Positions 14,787 through 24,624 of a DNA stretch of 64,000 nt are shown in pieces. The stretch comes from Entomomonas asaccharolytica. Its GTDB lineage: Bacteria > Pseudomonadota > Gammaproteobacteria > Pseudomonadales > Pseudomonadaceae. The first letter of the stretch is position 1. Each line of letters opens with the position of its first letter. Location of the stretch: assembly GCF_016653615.1 (NCBI RefSeq), contig NZ_CP067393.1, positions 2,433,673 through 2,497,672 of the forward strand. The letters are read 5' to 3'. A program made the translations under genes and the position numbers. Below the pieces are notes generated by a model. That model was given only the letters and a program-made list of their open reading frames with translations. It was not told the DNA's origin and made no database searches.

Positions 14787-15551
14787 ATGCCTATGTCAAG
14801 ACATCCTTCTAAATCAAAATTTACAGGCTCTTTAGACGCTATTATCCGCCCTTTAGTAACGGTAGACATTGCTATTTTTACGGTTAAAGATGAGCAACTA
14901 CAGGTTTTACTGGTGAAACGTCCTAATGTTGAGCAAGAACCTTTTGCTAATTACTGGGCATTACCAGGTGGTTTGTTGGATGTCGCTATAGATCAAGATT
15001 TAAATGGTTGTGCTTTACGTAAATTAAAAGAAAAAACCAATGTTGATACGCCTTATCTTGAGCAAGTAGGCGCTTGGGGTAGTAATAATCGAGATCCTCG
15101 AGGCTGGTCTGTTACCCATGTTTATTTTGCCTTATTAAGTGCTGACAAAGTTATCTTACAACAAGGCGGTAATGCGACTGAAGTTGCTTGGTTTCCAATC
15201 ACCAATGATAACATTCAAAAACAACTCGCCTTTGATCATAATGAACTACTGAGTAATGCCATTCAACGCTTACAAGCAAAAGTAGAGTACACTTCTTTGC
15301 CTGCTTTTTTGCTACCTGATGAATTTACATTACCTGACTTACAAAAAGTCTATGAAATAGTGCTAAACCGCCAGCTTGATAAAAGCTCGTTCCGTACACG
15401 TATTCTAGCTACCAGTTTAGTAGAACCTGTCACCAATAAAATGCGACCTGCTACCAATCGTCCTGCACAAATTTATCGATTAACGAATCCTGATAGACTG
15501 ACTTACTTTCCACGTAGCTTTAAATACAATGAGAAAACGCTAAAATCATAA
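14787..15551 (+). CDS. NUDIX-domain protein with C-terminal winged helix (NrtR-like)
   Basis: 254 residues in two parts. Residues about 22-150 form a NUDIX fold (VDIAIFTVKDEQLQVLLVKR, ANYWALPGGLLDV), and residues about 160-245 resemble the winged-helix domain of NrtR-type regulators (LPDEFTLPDLQKVYEIVL, SSFRTRIL). The Nudix box is altered: the usual REUxEE core reads RKLKEKTN, as in a known group of NrtR relatives where hydrolysis may be lost or changed. It may therefore be a transcription regulator sensing an ADP-ribose-like ligand rather than a plain hydrolase. No NAD gene is adjacent to indicate a target. The gene converges on pgi. Confidence 0.72.
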   Translation: MPMSRHPSKSKFTGSLDAIIRPLVTVDIAIFTVKDEQLQVLLVKRPNVEQEPFANYWALPGGLLDVAIDQDLNGCALRKLKEKTNVDTPYLEQVGAWGSNNRDPRGWSVTHVYFALLSADKVILQQGGNATEVAWFPITNDNIQKQLAFDHNELLSNAIQRLQAKVEYTSLPAFLLPDEFTLPDLQKVYEIVLNRQLDKSSFRTRILATSLVEPVTNKMRPATNRPAQIYRLTNPDRLTYFPRSFKYNEKTLKS

Positions 15552-15591
15552 TAATGATTACAGCAATGCCTTTGTCTATTGAGCTAACAGA

Positions 15592-17262
15592 CTAACCCCT
15601 ATGGTGATTACGAAAATAGTTAATTAACCCTTGGGTTGAGGTATCTTCAGCAGGAGTAGGTTGATAATCTGTTAAGCCTTTATAAACAGCTAAGCCTAAT
15701 TCTTTGCCTAATTCTACACCCCACTGATCAAATGCATTAATTCCCCAAATCACACTCTGCACAAATACTTTGTGTTCATATAAAGCGACTAATGCACCTA
15801 AACTACGCGGGCTTACACGCTCCAAAACCAATGTATTAGAAGGTCTATTGCCCGCAATAACTTTATGAGGTGCTAATTTCTCTATTTGTTCGGCTGAATA
15901 GCCTTTTGCTGTTAATTCTTGCTCAACTTGTTGTTTATTTTTACCTAACATCAATGCTTGGCTTTGGCTTAAACAGTTTGCATAGAGCCACTGATGATGA
16001 TTATTTACTGGATTAGCACTGACCACAGGAACAATAAAATCAACCGAAATAAAGCGTGTTCCTTGATGTAATAATTGATGATAGGCATGCTGGCCATTAC
16101 AACCTACACCACCCCATATAATAGGCCCGCTATCAATTGTTAATGGACTACCATCTTGGCGCACACCTTTGCCATTAGACTCCATATCTAATTGCTGCAG
16201 ATGCCTTACAAAATCTCTTAAATTGTGGTCATAAGGTAAAATAGCATGGCTTTGTGCATTAAAGAAATTACTATACCAAACACCTAATAATGCCATTAAT
16301 ACGGGCATATTTTTCTCAAAAGGTGCTGTTAGAAAGTGCTGATCCATCATGTAAGCACCTGCTAACAATTCTTTAAAGTTCGACATACCTACACTTAAAG
16401 CGATGGGTAAACCAATTGCTGACCAGAGCGAATAACGGCCACCTACCCAATCCCACATTGGGAAAATATTTTCTTTAGCAATACCAAATTCAACAGCCGC
16501 TTTTACATTAGATGACACAGCAATAAAGTGCCTTGCTAAATCTTTTTCTGTACCACCTTGGGCAAAAAACCAATGTCTTGCCGCTTGCGCATTTTTTAAT
16601 GTTTCTAATGTGCCAAATGATTTACTGGAAACAATAAATAGGGTAGTTTCAGCATTTAATTCAGCCACTACTTCCCTAAACTCACTGCCATCAATATTGG
16701 CTAAATAATGGCAAGTTACTCCCTTTTGCGCAAAAGGCAATAACCCCTCTGATACCAACATAGGGCCTAAAAACGAACCGCCAATCCCAATATTCACCAC
16801 ATCAGTAATAGGTTTTTCTGTAAAACCACGCCATAACTTGTTATGAATACTATTAACCAGCTCAGTCATTTGATGTAGAACTTGATGCACCTCTGGCATA
16901 ATATCTACATCATTGATAAACACTTGATCGCCATAAGGTCTTCTAAGAGCCGTATGTAAAGCCGCTCTATTCTCAGAGGCATTGACAAACTTACCTGAGA
17001 ATAAATCTGCTCTTGCTTGTGTTAAACCTACATCATTCGCTAATTTGACTAATAATTGGATGGTTTCTTTAGTGATTAAATTTTTAGAATAATCAAACAG
17101 TAACTCACAACCTTCTAATGAAAACTCCTTAAAACGATTAGTGTTTTCAGAAAATGCTTGGCGCATATCAAACTTTTTCATTAACTGGTAATGTTCAGTT
17201 AATGCTTGCCAAGCTGAAAGCTTAGTAACATCTTGTGGTTGTATATAGTAAGGCACTGTCAT
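15592..17262 (-). CDS. pgi: Glucose-6-phosphate isomerase
   Basis: Cytoplasmic enzyme interconverting glucose-6-phosphate and fructose-6-phosphate. I prefer the ATG at 17262 (AAGGAA 4 bases upstream) over the TTG one codon earlier. About 556 residues, near the bacterial long form. Family motifs seen are [35 protein letters not shown], the segment [15 protein letters not shown], the catalytic-region ESNGKG and [14 protein letters not shown], and the C-terminal signature with [18 protein letters not shown]. It is transcribed alone, divergent from the disrupted SEC-C gene. Confidence 0.97.
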   Translation of the reverse strand: MTVPYYIQPQDVTKLSAWQALTEHYQLMKKFDMRQAFSENTNRFKEFSLEGCELLFDYSKNLITKETIQLLVKLANDVGLTQARADLFSGKFVNASENRAALHTALRRPYGDQVFINDVDIMPEVHQVLHQMTELVNSIHNKLWRGFTEKPITDVVNIGIGGSFLGPMLVSEGLLPFAQKGVTCHYLANIDGSEFREVVAELNAETTLFIVSSKSFGTLETLKNAQAARHWFFAQGGTEKDLARHFIAVSSNVKAAVEFGIAKENIFPMWDWVGGRYSLWSAIGLPIALSVGMSNFKELLAGAYMMDQHFLTAPFEKNMPVLMALLGVWYSNFFNAQSHAILPYDHNLRDFVRHLQQLDMESNGKGVRQDGSPLTIDSGPIIWGGVGCNGQHAYHQLLHQGTRFISVDFIVPVVSANPVNNHHQWLYANCLSQSQALMLGKNKQQVEQELTAKGYSAEQIEKLAPHKVIAGNRPSNTLVLERVSPRSLGALVALYEHKVFVQSVIWGINAFDQWGVELGKELGLAVYKGLTDYQPTPAEDTSTQGLINYFRNHHRG

Positions 17263-17325
17263 CAATTCCTTGCCGATTAATTTGATGGTTAACGTTATTA
17301 TAATATCATTTATATATTAACTAAT

Positions 17326-17341
17326 AACCATTATAATGGTT
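17326..17341. promoter_or_regulatory. Perfect 16-bp palindrome between pgi and the SEC-C pseudogene
   Basis: AACCATTATAATGGTT is an exact inverted repeat with no spacer. Its centre contains TATAAT and reads the same on both strands, so it could be a -10 region overlapped by an operator for the divergent genes. No regulator is identified. Confidence 0.4.
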
Positions 17342-17398
17342 AAGTTAGATAAAAGTATCTAACACACTACTTAAATCTCTTACTACAGGAGAACCATC

Positions 17399-17641
17399 AT
17401 GAATACTTTTAACAATAAAGGCTTTTTTTGAGCCAACCAGCAAACGCCGTAAAGGCTTCCCATCAGAAACCAACGTTAAACGTGGCTTAGTTCGTACAGT
17501 TCACGGTGATAAAGTGCTAGAAGAAAAACTAGGGCGTAATGATCCTTGCCCTTGTGGCTCTGGCCATACCTTTCAAAAAATGTTGCCTTAAAACGGGTTG
17601 TTTTCGATGGCAGTAATCGTCATGATTATTACCGTAGATAA
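17399..17641 (+). pseudogene. Disrupted SEC-C (zinc-binding) small protein gene
   Basis: The ATG frame stops after ten codons at TGA (about 17429). Read through one-base shifts, the stretch encodes an N-terminus [10 protein letters not shown], then [16 protein letters not shown]..., then [12 protein letters not shown], the CxCx8CC-type SEC-C metal-binding motif, then KKCCLKTGC and FDGSNRHDYYRR before a TAA at 17641. Each shift falls at a homopolymer: seven T (near 17423), six A (near 17576) and four T (near 17610). A single lost or gained base at each restores the frame. Either the gene has decayed or the assembly has homopolymer errors. An upstream GGAG at 17389-17392 would fit a once-functional start. 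Confidence 0.75.
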
Positions 17642-17649
17642 TTAAATAA

Positions 17650-17678
17650 AAAAGCGCTTCATAACTTGAAGCGCTTTT
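17650..17678. terminator. Bidirectional rho-independent terminator
   Basis: AAAAGCGCTTC (17650-17660) pairs perfectly with GAAGCGCTTTT (17668-17678) around a 7-base loop. A-rich and T-rich flanks let it serve both the plus-strand SEC-C locus and the minus-strand autotransporter gene. Confidence 0.85.
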
Positions 17679-17702
17679 ATCAACAATAGACTGTAGTGGC
17701 TA

Positions 17703-20700
17703 TTAGAACTTATACTCAAAACCAACTACTAATGCATCATCACTGGCATGTGCATATTCCTCTCTATTATAAGAAACATTAACCGCCCATGAGTTGCCAG
17801 ATTTTAAAATACCTGTTGTTTTTAATCCCACTCCCATCATTAAAGCATTTTGCTCTTGTTTTCTAGATTTAACTTCAAAGGGTGCAGTAGCTGGACCACT
17901 AGAGCTTAACAAGCTAGCACTGGTAGTAAGTTTTTTAGGGCCATAGTTACTTCTCCAGCCTAACATGATATTAGGTGATACCACTGCTTTATCATTTATA
18001 GCAAAATCTTGGGCTAATCTTGCACCCATGTTAGTGGTAAAGAAATCCGTACTAATATTTTGTACTTTCGCATTTATTGCCCCACTATGCTCAGTAAAGC
18101 ATTGTTGATGCATCCATACTTGTCTACCTGCCACAAAAGGAGTTAAACGACCATTTTTCCAAGGTTCAATATCATAGGCTAACTCGAGGCCAACACTGTA
18201 TATATTTTGTTTAAAATTACCTTTACTGGCAGCTAAACCACCAGGGTATCTTTTCATATCATTATCATGATAGGAATAGGCTAAATCTAATGTAGTGTGG
18301 AAACCATTTGCTAAAGAATAACGGCCAAAAATACCAAAATGCCCTGCTTTAGAGTCTGCATCAGCACTTAACTCGCGGAAATTAGTATCGGTTTTAGTAT
18401 AGCCTGCATAACCACCTGCACTCCAATTTTCATCAAATTTAAGTGTTACACCACCAATAAAACCATTTGTTCTCGCATCATAACCAGAATAGCCACCTAA
18501 ATTTCTGGCACTTTGATCGAAACTACCTATATAGCCGCCCCACACATAAAAGTTTTCATCTTCACAGCGTTTACTGTTTTTATCTATTAATAACAGGTTA
18601 TTTTCCCCACAATGACTAAATGCCATATCTAACGAATTACGGGCTAGCTTAACATGGGTATTCATACTCACTTGCCCTAATGTAATAGCAGCTTCTGGTG
18701 GGATAGAGTTGACATCATTACGGATTCTATCAAAATCTCTAGTAAGCACAGTCAACCCTTCATTTGTGTTATGTAACCAATCTTCAATAGAATTAATTGC
18801 TTTGTCACCATCAGGACTTAAGCCAGCCAAATTAGGGTTAAATTCCATAGTTAACCAAATATCATTGCCTATGATTTCAAAGATCGCTTTAAAGGATTCA
18901 TTGGTGTTGTGAATAATATTAATCGCCTCTAACTCAGCTTGAGTTGGCATCTGGCTTGGATCTAAATCCTTAACCATCAAATACCTGCCCACTTGTGCTA
19001 ATAATGATTTAGGAGAAGAAACCGTGGTGCCTGCTTCAATATTAAATACAGAACTAGAGGACGCACCACTATAATCAAAGATAGCTAAATTAGGATCACG
19101 ATCTGCAAGATAAATAGAGAACCGCTCATTAGCACCTAAGGTTACATCCATTTGGCTACCATTATGAGCAACTAATGTATAATCAGGACGGAACTGCGTA
19201 GCACCCGTACTAAAGTTGATATCAGCAGTACCACCTAAAATATCATTCTTACCACCCCAGTAAAATAAACCTGAATCACTGGTTGCATGCTCTAAACTAA
19301 AATTGCCATTGGCCACCGTAATAGGGTCATAAAGAAACACTGAGCCACTGCCAATAATGGACATATTGCCACCGTTATTGAAATAAAAACTATTATTTGA
19401 CGCGTTGCCTGAGCCATCCGCATTATTGGTGAATATGGTTGATTTTCCAGCATCGGCAGATAAGCTAAACGTTCCGCCATTAGCTACATAAATAGCACCA
19501 CCATTGCCACTGGCAGTATTAAAACTAAAAGTACTGTTATTAATATTGCCATTTAAACTATCTACACTTAGCGCACCACCGTTTACTGCGCTATTCAGAG
19601 AAAACGTTGAGTTACTGATACCGCCATTCAATGTACCAATAGAGCCAGCTCCACCATCACCGTCACTTTGATTACGATAAAAGTTGGAATTAGTAATGCC
19701 ATTGTTTAACACGCCTGTTACAGAGAAACCACCACCATCTGCACCAGCAATATTATTGGTAATTTCTGCGCTATCAATGCCTGCTAAATTACCATTAACC
19801 GCAAAGCCACCACCACTACCATCTGCTTTATTATTAATAAAATTAGTTTTATTGATACTGCCATCAATATTACCGCTAGCAAGATTGAGCCCACCGCCAT
19901 TACCTACTGACGTATTACCCGTAAAATTTGAATTAATGATACTTCCTGTAATATTTCCTGCTGTTATATTCACAGCGCCACCATCACCACCTGCAGCATT
20001 ACTTTGAAAACTGGAATTATTTATATCGCCTGTAATATCGCCATTATCGAGGTTGATTGCGCCGCCATTATCGGTATTCGTTTTATTATTAGTAAACTGG
20101 CTACCAACAACTCCACCCGTTACACTGCCGTTTGCTAGATTAATAGCACCACCAGAGGTACCTGCTGTATTATTATTAAAACTACTATTAATAATACCAC
20201 CACCAATATCGCCATTATCAACATGTAATGCACCACCACTACCATTAGTGGCTGTATTATCATTAAAGTTACCTGTAACCTGATTAGTAATTGACCCTGT
20301 CCAGATACCGCCGCCACTGCCTGTGGCAGTGTTATTATTAACAATTGCACCATTAATAGTAGCTAAGGTTCCGCCTACATATAAGCCTGCGCCATTACCA
20401 CCGGCGGTGTTATTAATAAAGAATGAATAGCTTGATAAAGTACCATCAAGATTATTACCCACATATAAGCCACCACCATCGCCACCTGCGGAGTTAGTTG
20501 CAAAGTAGTTAGCACTTATATCGCCACTAAAATCATTGCCCACATACATACCTCCACCATTACCAGAGGCTTGGTTACTATCAAAATGGGTATCCCCACC
20601 AACACCTTGAATACCACCAGAAAAACTATTTCCTACATAAATACCACCACCATCACCATTAGTGGTTTTATTTGAATCAAAATGGATATTTGTTTTGATA

Positions 20701-21164
20701 CCACCCGATAAATCATTAGCAATATAAACAGCACCACCGCCATTGACACTGACATTATTTCTAAAAGCAGAATTTATAATGCCATTACTCATACTTCCTG
20801 CTGTTAAAGCACCGCCTGTACTTGCAGAATTACCATTATTAATTTCGATATTTTGTACTGAGTTAACTGCATTGGTTCCCATATTGATAATGGCAACCGT
20901 GTTATTACCTGTTAATCTGCCTGTCTGCCCATCTAATATAAAATTGCTAGCACCACTACTACCATCAATACCAGTGGTGATATTGATTGATTTTGCCTTA
21001 GGCGTTAACTGGATACTTCCACTGGTAGTTGCACTATTTTGCAATGCTGTTCTTAAAGAGTCCTCATCAGTAAATACTACTTGCGCCTTCACTGATAAAG
21101 AAGCACTAAAAATAGGTACAACACTAATCAAAACAACTTTATGGAATATATTAGAAAATGACAT
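17703..21164 (-). CDS. Autotransporter with Pmp-like GGA repeats
   Basis: Large surface protein of 1153 residues (type Va secretion). Residues 1-28 form a signal peptide ending SVKAQ. From about 80 to 590 the passenger is built of repeats about 20-30 residues long, each with a GGAI/GGGL-type motif and an FxxN-type motif (for example GGGLYVGN, SFNNNTAGTSGGAI), the pattern of chlamydial polymorphic membrane proteins and right-handed beta helices. I count roughly seventeen GG[AG] cores. A non-repeat segment follows, and about the last 270 residues form a beta-barrel with alternating strands, ending VVGFEYKF with the terminal aromatic residue expected for Bam recognition. It may act in adhesion; the ligand is unknown. 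Confidence 0.88.
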   Translation of the reverse strand: MSFSNIFHKVVLISVVPIFSASLSVKAQVVFTDEDSLRTALQNSATTSGSIQLTPKAKSINITTGIDGSSGASNFILDGQTGRLTGNNTVAIINMGTNAVNSVQNIEINNGNSASTGGALTAGSMSNGIINSAFRNNVSVNGGGAVYIANDLSGGIKTNIHFDSNKTTNGDGGGIYVGNSFSGGIQGVGGDTHFDSNQASGNGGGMYVGNDFSGDISANYFATNSAGGDGGGLYVGNNLDGTLSSYSFFINNTAGGNGAGLYVGGTLATINGAIVNNNTATGSGGGIWTGSITNQVTGNFNDNTATNGSGGALHVDNGDIGGGIINSSFNNNTAGTSGGAINLANGSVTGGVVGSQFTNNKTNTDNGGAINLDNGDITGDINNSSFQSNAAGGDGGAVNITAGNITGSIINSNFTGNTSVGNGGGLNLASGNIDGSINKTNFINNKADGSGGGFAVNGNLAGIDSAEITNNIAGADGGGFSVTGVLNNGITNSNFYRNQSDGDGGAGSIGTLNGGISNSTFSLNSAVNGGALSVDSLNGNINNSTFSFNTASGNGGAIYVANGGTFSLSADAGKSTIFTNNADGSGNASNNSFYFNNGGNMSIIGSGSVFLYDPITVANGNFSLEHATSDSGLFYWGGKNDILGGTADINFSTGATQFRPDYTLVAHNGSQMDVTLGANERFSIYLADRDPNLAIFDYSGASSSSVFNIEAGTTVSSPKSLLAQVGRYLMVKDLDPSQMPTQAELEAINIIHNTNESFKAIFEIIGNDIWLTMEFNPNLAGLSPDGDKAINSIEDWLHNTNEGLTVLTRDFDRIRNDVNSIPPEAAITLGQVSMNTHVKLARNSLDMAFSHCGENNLLLIDKNSKRCEDENFYVWGGYIGSFDQSARNLGGYSGYDARTNGFIGGVTLKFDENWSAGGYAGYTKTDTNFRELSADADSKAGHFGIFGRYSLANGFHTTLDLAYSYHDNDMKRYPGGLAASKGNFKQNIYSVGLELAYDIEPWKNGRLTPFVAGRQVWMHQQCFTEHSGAINAKVQNISTDFFTTNMGARLAQDFAINDKAVVSPNIMLGWRSNYGPKKLTTSASLLSSSGPATAPFEVKSRKQEQNALMMGVGLKTTGILKSGNSWAVNVSYNREEYAHASDDALVVGFEYKF

Positions 21165-21371
21165 ATGGAACCTGACTCATCATTAATTATAGTGTAATCA
21201 CTAGTACACCTATTTTGCTCCATTCTATTGGCTGCCAATTAATTATCTATTGCATATAAGTCGTAGACTAAAGTAATAAATAAAATCTGCTGACGACCAA
21301 CTAGAATAAATTATTAAAAATCTATATTGTGTAGCTTATAATTTGTTTATTGATTTGCTTGAAATTTATTA

Positions 21372-22436
21372 ATGGTTAAAGCGTTGCCTAGGAAAATCAT
21401 CCATATAGACTGTGACTGTTTTTACGCCTCAATAGAAATGCGTGATGATCCAAAGTTAGTTGGCAAACCTATTGCAGTGGGTGGCACTCCAGATAAGCGA
21501 GGGGTTGTTGCCACCTGTAATTATGAGGCAAGAGCTTATGGCGTACGCTCTGCCATGTCATCGCAAAAAGCCTACAAACTATGCCCTGATTTACTTTTTA
21601 TTAGGCCGCGTTTTGATATCTACCGTGCTGTTTCAAAGCAAATACACCAAATATTCCAAGATTACACATCCGTTATAGAACCGCTATCACTGGATGAAGC
21701 CTATTTAGATGTTACTGATAGCCCGCTCTACGATAATAGCGCCACACGGATTGCCAAAACCATTCAACAACGAATCTATCAAGAGATTGGCATTACTGCT
21801 TCAGCAGGCGTAGCGCCCAATAAATTTTTAGCTAAAATCGCCAGTGACTGGAAAAAACCCAGTGGCTTATTTGTCATCACACCTGACAAAATGGATGATT
21901 TTATTCTGCACCTACCTGTTCATAAACTACATGGTGTTGGCAAAGTAACAGCGGTGAAATTAAATCAATTAGGCATTAACACCTGTTATGATTTAAGACA
22001 GTGGAGCCGTTCAGAACTACTGCGAGAATTTGGTAGTTTTGGTGAAAGACTTTGGCATCTTGCGCGAGGTATAGATGATCGCCCTGTTAAAACACACCGT
22101 CGCCAATCAGTAAGTGTAGAACGTACTTTCGAAGAAGATTTACCCGACTTGCAACATTGTCTTACAAAACTACCTGAGTTAATAGACGAATTAAATAACC
22201 GAATAGCACGCTTAGATAATAGTTATAAAACAGGCAAACCTTTTGTCAAAGTAAAGTTCCACGACTTTACTCAAACAACCCTAGAACAACAAGGCGCACC
22301 TCTAGACCTTAGCAGTTATCAGACATTACTTAAACAGGCTTTTGAACGTGGCAATAAGCCCGTTAGACTATTAGGCATTGGTACTCGTGTGATTGATTTA
22401 AAGGATATTAATATCCAATTAACACTTTTTAACTAG
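21372..22436 (+). CDS. dinB: DNA polymerase IV (Y family)
   Basis: Error-prone translesion polymerase, 354 residues. The catalytic acidic residues are seen in HIDCDCFYASIEMRDDP (Asp13 and Asp15 region) and SLDEAYLDVT (Asp108, Glu109). The thumb helix-hairpin-helix (VHKLHGVGKVTAVKLNQLGI) and little-finger domain (RRQSVSVERTFEEDL) follow. Length and start MVKALPRKIIHIDCD agree with the family. I see no convincing LexA box in the upstream gap, so SOS control is not shown. The neighbour on the left is the divergent autotransporter. Confidence 0.96.
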   Translation: MVKALPRKIIHIDCDCFYASIEMRDDPKLVGKPIAVGGTPDKRGVVATCNYEARAYGVRSAMSSQKAYKLCPDLLFIRPRFDIYRAVSKQIHQIFQDYTSVIEPLSLDEAYLDVTDSPLYDNSATRIAKTIQQRIYQEIGITASAGVAPNKFLAKIASDWKKPSGLFVITPDKMDDFILHLPVHKLHGVGKVTAVKLNQLGINTCYDLRQWSRSELLREFGSFGERLWHLARGIDDRPVKTHRRQSVSVERTFEEDLPDLQHCLTKLPELIDELNNRIARLDNSYKTGKPFVKVKFHDFTQTTLEQQGAPLDLSSYQTLLKQAFERGNKPVRLLGIGTRVIDLKDINIQLTLFN

Positions 22437-22528
22437 TCTTTAATCAGCTTATGTTAATCAAGGATTTAGTATAATCCTATTTATTTTGCTAAATACAAAA
22501 GCTAACTACAATTTATCGTGAGAGATTA

Positions 22529-24145
22529 ATGAAAGCTTTACAATTATATCGCTACAGTTTTTTTGTTTGCTGTATTTTTTTTACTGTTATTACAGCACCT
22601 TTTGCTATGATTCATAATTGGTTATGGATGTTTACATTAATAGCTGCTGTATTATCACTGATTGGTATCTATGACCTTTTTCAACCAAAACACTCCGTTT
22701 GTCGCAATTACCCTATTTTAGGGCATATGCGCTTTATGATCGAATATATACGGCCAGAAATTCGTCAATACCTTATTGAATCGGATACTGAAGCATTACC
22801 ATTCAGTCGCCAAGAGCGCTCCTTAGTTTATAGACGAGCTAAAAATTTAGATGCTAATAAAGCATTTGGCACAGTAGAAGATATATACAAAACAGGCTTT
22901 GAATTTATAAGCCATTCCATTATACCTGCCACTATTCACGACCCTGAAAGTTTCCGAGTAATGATTGGTACTGACCAATGCAAACAACCTTACTCAGCTT
23001 CACTGCTAAATATCTCCGCCATGAGTTTTGGTGCATTAAGCGCTAATGCTATCCGCGCCTTAAATAAAGGGGCTAAAAAAGGTAATTTCGCCCATGATTC
23101 TGGCGAAGGCGGCCTGAGCACTTACCACAAAGAAAATGGTGGCGATCTCATTTGGCAAATTGCCAGTGGTTACTTTGGTTGCCGCACCGATGATGGTAAA
23201 TTTAATCCAGAGCGTTTTGCAGCACAAGCGGCTAACCCACAAATAAAAATGATTGAAATAAAACTCAGTCAAGGTGCCAAACCTGGTCATGGTGGTATGC
23301 TTCCGAAAGACAAAGTAACCGCTGAAATTGCTGCTACCCGTGAAGTACCTATGGGACAAGACTGTATCTCTCCCCCTTGCCATAGTGCATTTTCTACGCC
23401 CCTTGAACTTATGCAATTTATCGCCCAATTACGTGAGTTAAGTGGTGGCAAGCCGATTGGTTTTAAAATTTGTATAGGGCATCCTTGGGAATTTGCAGCT
23501 ATTGTAAAAGCCATGCTAGAAACCAAAATATTACCTGACTTTATCGTTGTCGATGGTAAAGAAGGCGGTACAGGTGATGCCCCTGTAGAATTTAGCGATC
23601 ATATTGGATTACCACTAAGACAAGGTCTTTCTTTCGTTCACAATATCTTAGTAGGTGCCAATTTAAGAGATAAAATTAAAATTGCTGCCAGTGGTAAAAT
23701 TATCAGTGGCTTTGATATTGTACGTGCGTTAGCAATGGGGGCAGATTGGGTTAACTCAGCACGCGGCTTTATGTTTGCTATTGGTTGTATCCAATCCCAA
23801 TCATGTAACACCAATAAATGCCCTACTGGTGTTGCTACACAAGATCCATTAAGACAAAATGCACTGGTTGTTCCTGATAAAGCAGAGCGTGTTTATCATT
23901 TTCATAAAAACACCTTACATGCCTTTGCTGAAATGCTAGCGGCTACAGGTTTGAATCATCCTACTGAATTAAAGCCACATCACGTGGCAAGACGTATTTC
24001 AGATAATGAAATTCGCCTCCTTTCAAATATTGACTATTATTTAAAACAAGGCGAACTATTATCAGGGCAAATTGCTAGCCCTTTCTATTCTGATGTATGG
24101 AATATAGCCCAAGCAAACTCATTTGAACCTAACCATAATGTGTAA
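22529..24145 (+). CDS. Membrane-anchored FMN-binding glutamate synthase family protein
   Basis: 538 residues. Two hydrophobic segments near the N-terminus (about 8-28 and 31-48) would anchor it, and the rest matches the FMN/iron-sulfur synthase domain of glutamate synthase: NISAMSFGALSANAIRALN, HDSGEGGLSTYH, KPGHGGMLP, VVDGKEGGTGDAP, AASGKIISGFDI, and a cysteine cluster CIQSQSCNTNKCPTGVA for a 3Fe-4S centre. It lacks the glutaminase and GltD parts, so it is not a complete glutamate synthase; the natural substrate of this group is uncertain. It is a single gene 92 bases downstream of dinB. Confidence 0.88.
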   Translation: MKALQLYRYSFFVCCIFFTVITAPFAMIHNWLWMFTLIAAVLSLIGIYDLFQPKHSVCRNYPILGHMRFMIEYIRPEIRQYLIESDTEALPFSRQERSLVYRRAKNLDANKAFGTVEDIYKTGFEFISHSIIPATIHDPESFRVMIGTDQCKQPYSASLLNISAMSFGALSANAIRALNKGAKKGNFAHDSGEGGLSTYHKENGGDLIWQIASGYFGCRTDDGKFNPERFAAQAANPQIKMIEIKLSQGAKPGHGGMLPKDKVTAEIAATREVPMGQDCISPPCHSAFSTPLELMQFIAQLRELSGGKPIGFKICIGHPWEFAAIVKAMLETKILPDFIVVDGKEGGTGDAPVEFSDHIGLPLRQGLSFVHNILVGANLRDKIKIAASGKIISGFDIVRALAMGADWVNSARGFMFAIGCIQSQSCNTNKCPTGVATQDPLRQNALVVPDKAERVYHFHKNTLHAFAEMLAATGLNHPTELKPHHVARRISDNEIRLLSNIDYYLKQGELLSGQIASPFYSDVWNIAQANSFEPNHNV

Positions 24146-24155
24146 TTGTTAGAGT

Positions 24156-24200
24156 GATTATCGGCAAACGGACTATGTTCTAGTTCCGTTCGTCGGTAAT
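24156..24200 (+). repeat. Imperfect inverted repeat after the FMN oxidoreductase gene
   Basis: The arms 24156-24174 and 24182-24200 are largely complementary (ATTATCGGCAAACGGACT against its near reverse complement) with a 7-base loop. No T-run follows, so it is either a 3' mRNA stabilising hairpin or a copy of an intergenic palindrome family. One copy only is seen here. Confidence 0.5.
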
Positions 24201-24217
24201 AGTGTTGACATATCACA

Positions 24218-24436
24218 TTAAGCGGAAATAGTTTCATAATTTCTCCTTACTGAATTTTTTGCCTTAGTTGCGTTAATACGACTCCATACTTTCTCGTGAA
24301 AATAAAAACCAACAGCATTACACAATGGCTCAACCAACGCGACTAAACCACCTACTGCAATACTACCTGTTAATAAATAAGCGACACTAAAAGCGATAAT
24401 AAAGTGCATACAAGTAAAGGTTATAGTCTTAATCAT
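24218..24436 (-). CDS. DUF2061 family small membrane protein
   Basis: 72 residues, with two hydrophobic stretches (about 4-24 and 27-45) and the motif MHFIIAFSVAYLLTGS followed by VEPLCNAVGFYFHEKVWSRI, the hallmark layout of DUF2061. Function is unknown. A purine-rich AAGAA/GGGGTAAGAG site lies before the ATG on the minus strand. It faces the FMN oxidoreductase gene convergently. Confidence 0.8.
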   Translation of the reverse strand: MIKTITFTCMHFIIAFSVAYLLTGSIAVGGLVALVEPLCNAVGFYFHEKVWSRINATKAKNSVRRNYETISA

Positions 24437-24624
24437 TTCTCTTACCCCAATTAAGAATAGTTCTTAATTACAGTATAGGCCTTTCTATGATTTAATAAAA
24501 TTTATTATTACTATGCATTCAATTATAAAAAACTATGGCAAGACTCAGTTAAGACAAAAAATTAGACATCAATTAAATAATATACTACTGTAAGCCCCTA
24601 CAATGATTAAACAGGGAAATTACA

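Noticed and set aside
19684-21186. Long plus-strand open frames opposite the autotransporter
   Set aside because: They are hydrophobic, low-complexity antisense shadows of the Gly/Asn-rich repeats, and have no ribosome site or homology.
21187-21371. LexA box upstream of dinB
   Set aside because: I looked for CTG-N10-CAG-type sites and found none, so SOS control is not annotated.
22529-24145. Large subunit of glutamate synthase (gltB)
   Set aside because: The glutaminase domain and C-terminal helix are absent, membrane segments are present and no gltD is adjacent.
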